Assembly: GCA_031277615.1 (NCBI GenBank)
Contig: JAITMC010000035.1
Location: 124,001-188,000, forward strand
DNA from: Chryseobacterium sp.
Lineage (GTDB): Bacteria; Bacteroidota; Bacteroidia; Flavobacteriales; Weeksellaceae
Direction of reading: 5' to 3'
Length of the DNA: 64,000 bases
Part shown: in pieces, positions 18,523 to 27,909 of the stretch
Position numbering within the stretch: position 1 is the stretch's first letter
Layout of the letters: each line of letters opens with the position of its first letter
Notes under the pieces: generated by a model
What the model saw: the letters and a program-made list of their open reading frames with translations, nothing else
What the model was told of the DNA's origin: nothing
Databases searched by the model: none
Program-made: the position numbers and the translations under genes

Positions 18523-20142
18523 TTAATTCTGATTCCAGAATGGGGTAAACTGATTTTTTGCAAAAACCTGAGCTTGAGTAATGTTAGGAACATTACTAGA
18601 GTTCCCTGTATATTCTGAAAGCGGGTAAATTAATCTGTAAGGTTTATTAGGATACATCGCATTATCAGCAACCGGAATATTAGGATATCCTGTTTTCAGG
18701 AAATTTACATAAGTCTCAACCTGTCTGATATTAGCCAGGGAAACAAATCTTTGATATTGAATAGCTGCAATCTTACTTGGAGCCCCTCCCCAACCAACAC
18801 TAGTTGTGTTTAAATTATTAAGATACTGAGTAGCTTGCGAAGCAGTCAGATCATAAAATTTAAATGAATTTTCTACAGCTTCACGATAAAGCGCAGAAGG
18901 ATCATAGGTAAATACCGCAGGATAAAGAACAGCCGCTTCAGCCAGCAATAATCTGTTTTCAGCATCCAGAGCTAAATAACCATCCATTTGACTTCCTTCA
19001 GAAGCAATTTCAACACCCGCAGTAGAAACACCTTCTGCAGCAAAGTCATAAAAAGCGGAATTGGATTTTGCAAATTTCCATCCTAAGAATGAATATTGCC
19101 ACTCTGTACTTCCAGGGGGTTTAATTCCTCCCTGTTTAATTCCTACTGTACTTGCAGCACTTAGATTGTTACTAGGATTAAGTTTCCCAAACTGTTTAGT
19201 TCCTCTTAAGTCACCTGTACCCGCTCCATAAGAAGTCCCATTAACAGAGTTCGCATAGTATTGAGTAACTTTATACAATCTCCAATCGTCATTTAAAGAA
19301 ACACCCTGATAATCAAGAGCGCCATAATTGGCAAACAAAGGATTAACTGTAGATCCATTTAAATTACTATAACCTGGATTAATGATAACATCCGTTAAAT
19401 AGAAATCATTAGGATTAGCAGTTGCTAAAGTTTGCAGTTGAGCATCAACAAATGATTTTATAGAAGAATCTGTAACTTTAGATTGCCTTAACAGAATTTT
19501 CAATTTAACATTCTTTGCAAATTTCTTCCAGTTATCCATATTTCCGCCAAAGATAACATCTTCAGCAGGAGTAACTAAATTACTTGCGTTTACAACGGTT
19601 GTTGCATCAATATCATCAATAGCCTTATTGATTTCCAACACAAGACTTCTGTAGATTGCGGCATCATCATCATATTTAGGAGATAAATTAGCCTGTCCTT
19701 TAAAAGCCTCTGAATATGGAGCATCTCCGTAAAAATCTACCACATACTGCATAGTATAAGCTTTTAAAATTCTGGCAATAGCAGAGTGCAATGGTAGAGA
19801 AGATCCGTTATTAATAATATTCTGCAGGTTGTTAGCGGTAATATAACTACTACTCCAGATTCCAGTAGAAAATGTATTGGAAATATCCAATGAATACTCT
19901 CTTGTTAGAGGGTTTCCATAATAGTAATAATTCCCTGCCCAGGTATTGGTCCATATATTTGACAAAGAGTTCATGGTACCAGCCTGAGTAGAAAATACCG
20001 CATTCTCTGAAGCTGTCAACATTTGCCTGGGAGAAATAGAACCAGGATCAACATTGTTGGGTGAAATATTATCATCAAGCTCTCGACATGAAGTGGTAAA
20101 AGCTGCAATAGCAATAGATGAGTATAAAAATATCTTTTTCAT
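18523..20142 (-). CDS. SusD/RagB-family nutrient-binding lipoprotein 4
   Basis: A 539-residue surface lipoprotein with Cys at residue 19 (FTTSC), followed by an Asp-rich linker and ISPRQMLTASENA. VDFYGDAPYSEAFKGQ and KPYRLIYPLSEYTGNSSNV tie it to the SusD at 13459. It begins 9 bases after the SusC stop codon. The last residues (FTPFWNQN) resemble the FAPFWLK end of SusD 3. Capture of a ligand for SusC 4 is the likely role, and the ligand is unknown. Confidence 0.92.
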   Translation of the reverse strand: MKKIFLYSSIAIAAFTTSCRELDDNISPNNVDPGSISPRQMLTASENAVFSTQAGTMNSLSNIWTNTWAGNYYYYGNPLTREYSLDISNTFSTGIWSSSYITANNLQNIINNGSSLPLHSAIARILKAYTMQYVVDFYGDAPYSEAFKGQANLSPKYDDDAAIYRSLVLEINKAIDDIDATTVVNASNLVTPAEDVIFGGNMDNWKKFAKNVKLKILLRQSKVTDSSIKSFVDAQLQTLATANPNDFYLTDVIINPGYSNLNGSTVNPLFANYGALDYQGVSLNDDWRLYKVTQYYANSVNGTSYGAGTGDLRGTKQFGKLNPSNNLSAASTVGIKQGGIKPPGSTEWQYSFLGWKFAKSNSAFYDFAAEGVSTAGVEIASEGSQMDGYLALDAENRLLLAEAAVLYPAVFTYDPSALYREAVENSFKFYDLTASQATQYLNNLNTTSVGWGGAPSKIAAIQYQRFVSLANIRQVETYVNFLKTGYPNIPVADNAMYPNKPYRLIYPLSEYTGNSSNVPNITQAQVFAKNQFTPFWNQN

Positions 20143-20151
20143 TTTTTTTTT

Positions 20152-23115
20152 TTAGAAATTAACGTTTACGCTTACACCGTAGGATTTAATAGCCGGATAT
20201 TGACTGGAAGCAGCATACCCCTGTGCGTTACCGGTAGTATATGCCGATTCAGGATCTGCATAATTCCTGTTTGAATCAGAGAATTTAACAAATGGATTTC
20301 TGGCATGAACTCCAATCGTAAGACCCGTTAGCCCGGAATTCTTAAGCATATTAGCAGAGAAGGAGTAAGATAAAGCAATTTCTCTGATCTTAAAATAAGA
20401 AGCAGAAACCACCTGATTAGAGCCTACCGTACCAAACTGCTGTTGATAATAATATTCAACACCATCATAAAGCGGTTCTCCAGTATAACCGTTATACTGA
20501 TAAGCAACCGAAGTATTAGGCACATATTGTCCATTGCTTAAATAAACCGAATTAGGCATAATAAATCCAGCATTCCTGTCAAAGCTACCTGCTTCTTCCA
20601 ACAAACCATTGTAAGCCATATTCTGAATTGTTTCGGAAGTCATTTTCCCACCTACTCTCCAATCCGCAGTAGCACTCAACTTAATTCCTTTATAATTTAC
20701 ACTGGTATTGAAACCAAAAGTATATCTTGGGTTAATTCTTCCAAGGTTTTGCAATGTTGAAGTTACCGATGGCCTACCATTTGTAGCATTTACAATAACC
20801 CTACCCTGATCATCTCTTACGAAATCCGTTCCCATCAACACGAGACCCTTCTCTCCTTTTATAGCATAGACTCCCACCAAGCTTGTTCCTCCAATGGCAA
20901 CCCTGTCTGTATCCGGTGCTACTTCAAGAACCTCGGTCTGATAGGTTGTAAAGTTAGCTCCGATATCCCATCTAAAGTCAGACTTTTTAATTGGTGTAAC
21001 TGTAATATCCGCATCAATACCTCTGTTTCTTAATTTACCAATATTGGTCAATACATTGGATACCCCCGAAGTTGTAGATGTTGTCCTGTTGGTAATCATA
21101 TCAGTGGTATCATCCTGGTAAACCGATCCGTTAATTAAGATCCTGTTATCAAGGAAGCCCAATGAAATACCTAATTCTTTTTTAGCCACTTTTTCAGGTC
21201 TGATATTTTGATCCGTTTGAGATGTAGGAGACAAGAAGCTCAATCCACCTGAAGCCGTGAACGGGAAGCCTGCTCCTAGACCATAGTAATTTCTGATACT
21301 GTAATTACCCACTGAAGACGCATTAGCGGTTCCCATAATGGAAGCATACACCTTCATATAATTTAGAATATCTCCACCAAAATCAAAGGCTTTAGTTGGC
21401 ACAAAGCTCAAACCAACAGACGGGAAGAAATAACTTCTCTCCCCTGAAGGCAGTACAGAATTCCATTCATTTCTTGCTGTAGCTGTTAGGAATAAATAGT
21501 CTTTATATGCTAAATCCAGGTTAGCAAACACAGCCTGAGAATTATAAGATCCTCTGGTGTTATCAAGACCATAAGGTGTAGCAGGATTAGATAGGTTCCA
21601 TACCTGATACAACCCTGGAATAATAATCCCTGTACCTCCTGCCGAAGTATTGGTATAACTGAAGTTCTGGAAATTATGTCCTAGATTTAATTTCAAATTT
21701 AAGTCATCTGTAAGATCATAATTAAAGTTTATCAATAAATCGCCATAATATTTAGTCTGATCCGAATTAGACTGATAATACGAAGAAGTCACAGCTTTCG
21801 CGTCTGTAATCAAAATACTGGACCATCCATCGTTCCACTGATTAGAAGAAGACGCTAAATACTGAAGATTGGATCTGTATAAAACATCTATATTTTTATT
21901 GATTTTGTATCCAACGCTACCAATTAAGTTCAATCTATTGGATGTCGCATTATTCCTTATATGATTAATTTTCCAATAAGGGTTTTGATAAAATATATTC
22001 CACGCATAACCATTATCCCGAAGATCTTTCCACTTTGTAATAGGAACATCTACTGATGAAAACAATAAATCTTCATATAATCCGGCATCCGTAGTATTCG
22101 TTGTCTGACGGGTATAATTCACCACAGCATCAAAACTCCATTTCCCAAACTTAGTTCCTGCCTTTAAGAAAGCCGAAGTTCTTTTCAGTTTATCATCCTC
22201 AACAATAAATTCACGCTGCATATGATCCAAAGACATCATTAAATAACCATTTTCATCTCCTACGCTTGCAGTAATCCCATTCTGATAGATAGTTCCGGTC
22301 TTAAAAAATTCCTTTATATTATCTTTACCATACGGTGCAAAAGTGGACTGAATCATTGCCGGATCATCCGGAGTTGCCAGTTCATCATCTGCATTTACAT
22401 CAATATGCCCATCTCCATCATAGTCATACAGCGGAATACCATATCCAACGGTTTGCCCACCTAATGCAGAATTGAATGCAGGCCCCCAGGCTCCGTTTTC
22501 AACATTAATTTTCAATCCGTACCAACCCTGACCGTAATTCCGTTGTCTTTTAGGAATCCATGCTACTGTTTCAAAATCAACAGTACCATTATAGGTAATT
22601 TTCATCTTTCCTTTAGACCCTTTTTTTGTCGTTACCAAAACAACCCCATTCACTCCATCAGAACCATAAAGAGCAGCAGCTTGCGAGCCTTTAAGGATAT
22701 TCATAGACTCAATTAATTCAGGAGGCAATTGCTGAAGGGCAGAGGCAGAGGAGATTACATTATCAATAACAACAAGAGCATTATTATTACCAGTAAGTGA
22801 TCTCATCCCTCTCATCGTTATTTTGGGAGTTCCTGTAACACTACTATTGGTATTCGTAATACTCACTCCGGAAACCTTTCCCTGTAATGAGAAGATAGCA
22901 CTCGGGTTACCCGCAGCCGTAATTTTATCGCTGGATATCACCTGCATAGCAGAGGTTTGAGCATCTGCTTTTTTCTGAAGACCTAAGGCTCCGGTAATAA
23001 CTACTTCACCTATGCTTTGCTCTTTTATAGTATCATTTTCTTTTTTCTGGGCATTAATTACCGCGAAAGAAGAAGACAAAACTACCAAAAGGACACTCGA
23101 TGTTAATTTCTTCAT
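20152..23115 (-). CDS. SusC/RagA-family TonB-dependent outer-membrane receptor 4
   Basis: A 987-residue TonB-dependent receptor with a signal peptide to about residue 22. SIGEVVITGALGLQKK leads into the plug, LKGSQAAALYGSDGVNGVV lies near the plug end, and the barrel ends in Phe. The carboxypeptidase-regulatory-like domain is absent. Residues 231-239 read DYDGDGHID, an EF-hand-like acidic loop at the same place as in SusC 3. The four receptors share the first residues MKKLT and the LSSS signal core, which points to one ancestral gene and successive duplications. Confidence 0.95.
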   Translation of the reverse strand: MKKLTSSVLLVVLSSSFAVINAQKKENDTIKEQSIGEVVITGALGLQKKADAQTSAMQVISSDKITAAGNPSAIFSLQGKVSGVSITNTNSSVTGTPKITMRGMRSLTGNNNALVVIDNVISSASALQQLPPELIESMNILKGSQAAALYGSDGVNGVVLVTTKKGSKGKMKITYNGTVDFETVAWIPKRQRNYGQGWYGLKINVENGAWGPAFNSALGGQTVGYGIPLYDYDGDGHIDVNADDELATPDDPAMIQSTFAPYGKDNIKEFFKTGTIYQNGITASVGDENGYLMMSLDHMQREFIVEDDKLKRTSAFLKAGTKFGKWSFDAVVNYTRQTTNTTDAGLYEDLLFSSVDVPITKWKDLRDNGYAWNIFYQNPYWKINHIRNNATSNRLNLIGSVGYKINKNIDVLYRSNLQYLASSSNQWNDGWSSILITDAKAVTSSYYQSNSDQTKYYGDLLINFNYDLTDDLNLKLNLGHNFQNFSYTNTSAGGTGIIIPGLYQVWNLSNPATPYGLDNTRGSYNSQAVFANLDLAYKDYLFLTATARNEWNSVLPSGERSYFFPSVGLSFVPTKAFDFGGDILNYMKVYASIMGTANASSVGNYSIRNYYGLGAGFPFTASGGLSFLSPTSQTDQNIRPEKVAKKELGISLGFLDNRILINGSVYQDDTTDMITNRTTSTTSGVSNVLTNIGKLRNRGIDADITVTPIKKSDFRWDIGANFTTYQTEVLEVAPDTDRVAIGGTSLVGVYAIKGEKGLVLMGTDFVRDDQGRVIVNATNGRPSVTSTLQNLGRINPRYTFGFNTSVNYKGIKLSATADWRVGGKMTSETIQNMAYNGLLEEAGSFDRNAGFIMPNSVYLSNGQYVPNTSVAYQYNGYTGEPLYDGVEYYYQQQFGTVGSNQVVSASYFKIREIALSYSFSANMLKNSGLTGLTIGVHARNPFVKFSDSNRNYADPESAYTTGNAQGYAASSQYPAIKSYGVSVNVNF

Positions 23116-23145
23116 AATTTACAATGATTATTTTTTTGTGAAATG

Positions 23146-23176
23146 CAAATATGTAAAACTTTCTTAAAAACACAAA
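23146..23176 (-). promoter_or_regulatory. Promoter of SusCD operon 4
   Basis: On the minus strand TTTG, 17 bases, then TACATATTTG. The spacer ends in AAAGTTT as before SusC 2. The remaining bases to 23421 form the AT-rich divergent region shared with rnhB. Confidence 0.65.
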
Positions 23177-23421
23177 ATTTTTAGTTAAAAAACTTCAAAT
23201 TAACAAATTAATACAATTAAAAATAAATATTTATTTCAAATTTTAAACAAAAACAACAACATCATTAAAAACACCACCAACAATGGATTTTATCAATATT
23301 ACATATAATTTATCAAATTGATAAAATAAGACTATAAAAATACTATTACGAAGCTATAAACTACATTTTCAAAAAAAATTATATTTCCTTAATTTTACAA
23401 CCTCATAATACAATAGAATTC

Positions 23422-24006
23422 ATGGAATTACTGCAAAAATGGACAGATCTCTATATCGAAGCGGGATGTGATGAAGTAGGAAGAGGATGCCTGAGCGGGC
23501 CTGTTGTTGCTGCAGCCGTTATTTTAGACGACACCTTTAAGCAGGATCTTGTGAATGATTCCAAAAAGCTTACCTTCAAAACGAGAATGGATCTTGACAG
23601 TTACATTAAAGACAATGTACAATGCTACGCCATTGCAGAACTTCCGCCTTCTTTTATTGATGAACACAACATTCTTAACGCAAGCATTCATGCCATGCAC
23701 CGTGCCCTGGATCAACTAACCATAACTCCGGAACTGATTCTTGTTGATGGAAACAAATTCCATCCTTATAATTACATTCCTCATCAATGTATTATTAAAG
23801 GTGACTCAAAAGTTCTTTCTATTGCCGCAGCCTCCATTTTAGCTAAGAATTACAGAGACCAGTTGATGATTGAACTCCACGAAGAGCATCCTGAATACGG
23901 CTGGAATACCAATTTCGGCTATGCAACCAAAACGCATCAGGAAGCCCTGATCAAATACGGACCAACGAAATACCACCGACAGTCATTCAGACTTAAATAC
24001 GATTAA
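23422..24006 (+). CDS. rnhB: Ribonuclease HII
   Basis: Cleaves the RNA strand of RNA-DNA hybrids and starts removal of misincorporated ribonucleotides. At 194 residues it has the normal length. The family signature DEVGRG occurs at residues 17-22 with the catalytic Asp and Glu. Further conserved segments are VVAAAVIL, the LVDGN strand with its Asp, and KGDSKVLSIAAASILAK. It is a single gene, divergent from the SusCD block, with its own terminator. Confidence 0.96.
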   Translation: MELLQKWTDLYIEAGCDEVGRGCLSGPVVAAAVILDDTFKQDLVNDSKKLTFKTRMDLDSYIKDNVQCYAIAELPPSFIDEHNILNASIHAMHRALDQLTITPELILVDGNKFHPYNYIPHQCIIKGDSKVLSIAAASILAKNYRDQLMIELHEEHPEYGWNTNFGYATKTHQEALIKYGPTKYHRQSFRLKYD

Positions 24007-24013
24007 AATATAA

Positions 24014-24048
24014 AACGGATCCCAATGAATTGAGATCCGTTTTTTTTG
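24014..24048 (+). terminator. Terminator of rnhB
   Basis: An 8-bp stem (AACGGATC 24014-24021, GATCCGTT 24034-24041) is followed by TTTTTTT. Confidence 0.85.
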
Positions 24049-24082
24049 ACAAAAAAAAGAGAAACAAAAACTGTTTCTCTTT
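24049..24082 (-). terminator. Terminator of yidC
   Basis: A 10-bp perfect stem (AAAGAGAAAC 24056-24065, GTTTCTCTTT 24073-24082) is followed on the minus strand by a T run. It lies back to back with the rnhB terminator. Confidence 0.85.
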
Positions 24083-24089
24083 TTATATA

Positions 24090-25889
24090 TTATTTCTTTT
24101 TATTTCTCTGCTGTTCCTGAGCTTTTTGCTGCTCCTGTGCTTTCTCCATCATTTCACGCATTCTCTTCTGGAATTTCCCTTCAGCCTTAGGTTTTTCTTT
24201 ATTAGCCTGAATCTGTGCATGAATTTTCTTTTCATCCAGAATCCAGTATTTAATCACCAGAATAATCAGGATGTTAATCGCATTCGACACAAAATAATAC
24301 CATGAAAGACCGGATGCCGATGTATTCAGGAAGAAAAGGAATGTAATCGGGAAGATATACATCAACACTTTCATATTAGGCATACCTTCCTGTTGAGGCT
24401 GCTGCATATTTCCTGAAGTCATTACGGTATAAATAAGGATCACCACGGTACACGCCAATGCAAATACACTTAAGTGGTCTCCTAAGAACGGGATTTTAAA
24501 CGGAAGCTTAATCAGATCATCGTAAGCTGTAAGGTCTTTTGCAAACCAGAACCCCTGCCCTCTCAGGTCAATAAAGTTCGGGAAGAAACGGAATAAGGCA
24601 TAGAAAATCGGAATCTGTACAAGCGCCGGAAGACATCCCGCCATCTGATTCACCCCTGCCTTTCGGTAGATTTCCATGGTAGCCTGCTGCTTTTTCATAG
24701 GGTCCGCATCTTTTAATTTGGCATTTACCTCATCAATTTCAGGACGGATCACCTTCATCATTGCACTTAGTTTATGCTGTTTATACATAATGGGTGATAA
24801 GATCAGCTTCACAATGATGGTCATTAAGAAAATCACCCAACCTGCTGTTAATCCCCAGCTTGCAATAAAATTATACATCGGCATAAAGAATCCTCTGTTC
24901 ATCCATCCAATGAAAGACCATCCCAGCGGAAGAATTTCATCAAAGTTTTTATCGTAAGATTTCAGCAGTTTCAGATCAAGCGGCATAAAATACCAGGTAA
25001 AATCCTGATTCAGCTCACTTCCGGTCATCTGAACAAAACCTTCAAAATTCAGCTTTTTCAGATATTCTCCTTCTTCAATATTCTCCTGATTTCCTTTACT
25101 GTGGGTAAATCCGTTTTTAGCTTCAATTACAGAAGAGAAAAACTGCTGCTTTACCCCAATCCAGTTAAGGGTTTCTTTTTCTTCCTCCATGGTTGTTCTT
25201 CCGTCATAATCATAATCCTTATAATTATTGAAAGCATAGGAGAATTCTGAGTGCGACTGTTCCTGGGCTCTACCCTTTTCCAAATTTCTCACACTGTAAT
25301 CCCAGATGAAATCTGCCTTGTTATCAGCAGTAACACTGGCAAGCCCCTGAGTTCTCACCTTAAAATCTAAAGTATATTTATCTAATAAGGTATAAATAAA
25401 CTGAATAACAGCGCCATTATAATTAGCGGTCATAGTCACAGCATTACCATTCACTGCAGGTGAGAAAACTAAATCTTTAGTATTGATAATTTTCCCGGTT
25501 TTATCTTTGAACTGGAAGCCGTAGTTTGAATTCTTTTTATTAATCAGATAAAGCGGAAGATCTGCCTGATCGGTTTTATGGTTGTATGCTTTGTATTCAG
25601 AAAGCTGTACTTTAGAAACCTGCCCTCCAAGACTAGAGAACTCAATATTCAACTCTTTGTTAGACAAATTAGCAGTCTGAATTGCATTTGGAGTGACATT
25701 TGGATTGATATTGCTTGCCTGAGACTGTTTTACGGCATTTTTCACCTGTTCAGTTTTCTGCTCCTGAGCTTTTAACTGTTCTTCTTTAGCCTGCTTATTC
25801 TGGAAATAGAACATCGCACCAAAGAGAATCAGGCATAAAACCGCGAAACTAATCATTTGCTTCTTATCGATTCCGTTGTTTTGTTGCAT
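24090..25889 (-). CDS. yidC: Membrane protein insertase YidC
   Basis: Inserts and folds inner-membrane proteins, alone or with SecYEG. It has 599 residues, as expected for the long Gram-negative form. It has an N-terminal membrane anchor (about residues 12-29), a large periplasmic beta domain to about residue 340, and the conserved C-terminal membrane core. The core includes GWVIFLMTIIVKLILSP, the amphipathic segment with MKVIRPEIDEVNAK, and GCLPALVQIPIFYALFRFF. A Lys/Gln-rich tail of about 50 residues follows, usual for ribosome contact. It lies downstream of pyrG on the same strand, about 250 bases away. Confidence 0.97.
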   Translation of the reverse strand: MQQNNGIDKKQMISFAVLCLILFGAMFYFQNKQAKEEQLKAQEQKTEQVKNAVKQSQASNINPNVTPNAIQTANLSNKELNIEFSSLGGQVSKVQLSEYKAYNHKTDQADLPLYLINKKNSNYGFQFKDKTGKIINTKDLVFSPAVNGNAVTMTANYNGAVIQFIYTLLDKYTLDFKVRTQGLASVTADNKADFIWDYSVRNLEKGRAQEQSHSEFSYAFNNYKDYDYDGRTTMEEEKETLNWIGVKQQFFSSVIEAKNGFTHSKGNQENIEEGEYLKKLNFEGFVQMTGSELNQDFTWYFMPLDLKLLKSYDKNFDEILPLGWSFIGWMNRGFFMPMYNFIASWGLTAGWVIFLMTIIVKLILSPIMYKQHKLSAMMKVIRPEIDEVNAKLKDADPMKKQQATMEIYRKAGVNQMAGCLPALVQIPIFYALFRFFPNFIDLRGQGFWFAKDLTAYDDLIKLPFKIPFLGDHLSVFALACTVVILIYTVMTSGNMQQPQQEGMPNMKVLMYIFPITFLFFLNTSASGLSWYYFVSNAINILIILVIKYWILDEKKIHAQIQANKEKPKAEGKFQKRMREMMEKAQEQQKAQEQQRNKKK

Positions 25890-26031
25890 TTTATTTTTAT
25901 TATAATTAAAATTTCCTATTCATTGGCTTGCTACAATTCTATAAGAATACTTATCAATCTGTAGCAAATTTGAGCTGACAAAAATACTGTTTTTTTATCA
26001 AAACTCTATACTATAATGCATTAGTATATAA

Positions 26032-26064
26032 TAAACTCAGGCTGAGAAAAATCAACCTGAGTTT
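26032..26064 (-). terminator. Possible terminator between pyrG and yidC
   Basis: A 10-bp perfect inverted repeat (TAAACTCAGG 26032-26041, CCTGAGTTTA 26055-26064) lies about 80 bases after pyrG. No strong T run follows, so termination may be weak. Confidence 0.5.
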
Positions 26065-26145
26065 ATACGTAGACGTTTGTGGTAAAAAATTACCTTATTT
26101 GTTGATGTTGGGTTGAATATCACACTCTTCCCACACTGAAATATC

Positions 26146-27756
26146 TTACTTAGTCGTTTCGCAAGCCTTAATGAAAGCTCTGAACAAAGGATGCGGGGTA
26201 GCTACCGTACTCTTATATTCAGGATGGTATTGTACTCCGACATAGAACGGATGTCCTGGTAATTCCAGCGCTTCCACCAGTCCGGTTTCAGGATTGGTAC
26301 CTGTTGCAAGGAAACCGTTCTTTTCAAACTCCTGAAGATAATCACTGTTGAATTCATAACGGTGACGGTGTCTTTCAGAAATATTTTTACTTCCGTAAAT
26401 CTCAGAAAGTCTGGAACCGTTCTTCAGTGAACATTTCCATGCTCCAAGACGCATTGTTCCGCCTTTATCCACTACATTCTTCTGTTCTTCCATTAATGAA
26501 ATTACAGGATCCGGAGTTGCCGTATCAAATTCCACGGAATTTGCTTTGGAGTGTCCAAGAACATTTCTGGCAAATTCAACCGTCATGATCTGCATTCCCA
26601 GGCATATTCCCAGCATCGGAATTTTATTCTCTCTGGCATATTTTGCCGTAAGAACTTTTCCTTCAATTCCCCGGTCTCCGAAGCCCGGAGCAACAAGGAT
26701 ACCATTAACTCCTTTCAGGGTTTCTTTAATATTATCTTCGGTGATATCACCGCTGTATACCCATCTTACCTTCACTTCGGTTTCAAGATCCGCTCCCGCG
26801 TGTTTGAATGCCTCAGCAATAGAAATATAGGAATCCTGAAGCGAAACATATTTTCCTACCAGGGCAATTTCAACGGTTTTCTTAGGGTTCTGGAATTTTT
26901 TAAGGAAACTTTTCCAGTCTTTAAGATCCGCATCTTTATCACTTTTCAGATCCAGCTCTTTAAGCACTACGTCATCAAAATTCTGTTTCTGAAGATACAT
27001 CGGAACCTCATAAATGGTTTCCATATCTTTACATTCAATCACATTCTCCAACGGAACATTGCAGAACTGGGCCAGTTTTGATCTCTGATCTTTTGGAATT
27101 TTGTGCTCTGTTCTGCACACCAGAACATCAGCCATGATTCCGCTTTCCATCAATTGACGGACAGAATGCTGTGAAGGTTTTGTTTTTAATTCCCCGCTAG
27201 ATGCCAGATAAGGCAGCAGCGTCAGGTGGATCACCATAGAATTGCTTTCTCCAAGTTCCCATTTCAGCTGGCGAACTGTTTCAATATAAGGAAGGGATTC
27301 AATATCCCCTACCGTTCCACCGATCTCCGTAATGATGATATCGTAGTTCTGCTTGGAAAGAATTTTGATTCTGCGTTTGATCTCGTTCGTAATATGAGGA
27401 ATCACCTGAACTGTTTTTCCAAGGAAGTCTCCTTTTCTTTCTTTTTCAATAACAGTCTGGTAGATTTTCCCTGTCGTAACGTTGTTGTTTTGGGATGTAG
27501 GAGCATCAAGGTAACGCTCATAGTGACCTAAATCCAGATCCGTCTCCGCGCCATCTTCGGTTACATAGCATTCTCCGTGTTCATAAGGATTCAGTGTTCC
27601 TGGGTCGATATTGATATAAGGATCAAGTTTTTGGATCGTTACATTAAAACCGCGTGATTTTAGTAGAAGTCCCAGAGAAGCAGACACGATTCCTTTTCCC
27701 AAAGATGAAGTTACACCTCCTGTCACAAAGATGTATTTTGTATTCTTTTTACTCAT
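26146..27756 (-). CDS. pyrG: CTP synthase
   Basis: Makes CTP from UTP, ATP and glutamine. It is 536 residues. The N-terminal amidoligase domain starts KYIFVTGGVTSSLGKG and contains the LDPYINIDPGTLNPYEHGE segment. The C-terminal class I glutaminase domain has the nucleophile motif GICLGMQ and the HPEY of its His-Glu pair. An in-frame upstream ATG at 27843 is rejected because the conserved N-terminus begins at MSKKNTKY (27756), close to a good promoter. Confidence 0.97.
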   Translation of the reverse strand: MSKKNTKYIFVTGGVTSSLGKGIVSASLGLLLKSRGFNVTIQKLDPYINIDPGTLNPYEHGECYVTEDGAETDLDLGHYERYLDAPTSQNNNVTTGKIYQTVIEKERKGDFLGKTVQVIPHITNEIKRRIKILSKQNYDIIITEIGGTVGDIESLPYIETVRQLKWELGESNSMVIHLTLLPYLASSGELKTKPSQHSVRQLMESGIMADVLVCRTEHKIPKDQRSKLAQFCNVPLENVIECKDMETIYEVPMYLQKQNFDDVVLKELDLKSDKDADLKDWKSFLKKFQNPKKTVEIALVGKYVSLQDSYISIAEAFKHAGADLETEVKVRWVYSGDITEDNIKETLKGVNGILVAPGFGDRGIEGKVLTAKYARENKIPMLGICLGMQIMTVEFARNVLGHSKANSVEFDTATPDPVISLMEEQKNVVDKGGTMRLGAWKCSLKNGSRLSEIYGSKNISERHRHRYEFNSDYLQEFEKNGFLATGTNPETGLVEALELPGHPFYVGVQYHPEYKSTVATPHPLFRAFIKACETTK

Positions 27757-27771
27757 TAGATTAGGTTTGTG

Positions 27772-27802
27772 CAAAGTTATGGGAAAAAGAAATACAAAGC
27801 AA
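27772..27802 (-). promoter_or_regulatory. Promoter of pyrG
   Basis: On the minus strand TTG, 20 bases, then TAACTTTG, an exact match to the TAnnTTTG -7 consensus. It lies 15 bases upstream of the chosen start codon, supporting that start. Confidence 0.6.
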
Positions 27803-27869
27803 TCTTTTACATTTGGAATCCAGGAAAAACACCCGTGAATCATTATGGATACTGATGAAAAAAATTATC

Positions 27870-27877
27870 TATATTTG
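27870..27877 (+). promoter_or_regulatory. Candidate -7 box of the ynb-like operon
   Basis: TATATTTG, an exact TAnnTTTG match, 32 bases upstream of the first gene of the lipid operon at 27910. No convincing -33 element is visible. Confidence 0.5.
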
Positions 27878-27909
27878 ATCTTAACAAATGACTAAAAGCT
27901 ACAGCCATC

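Noticed and set aside
24030-24305. Plus-strand ORF after rnhB
   Set aside because: Runs through two terminator hairpins and the yidC C-terminus; composition is an artefact of the A/T-rich opposite strand.
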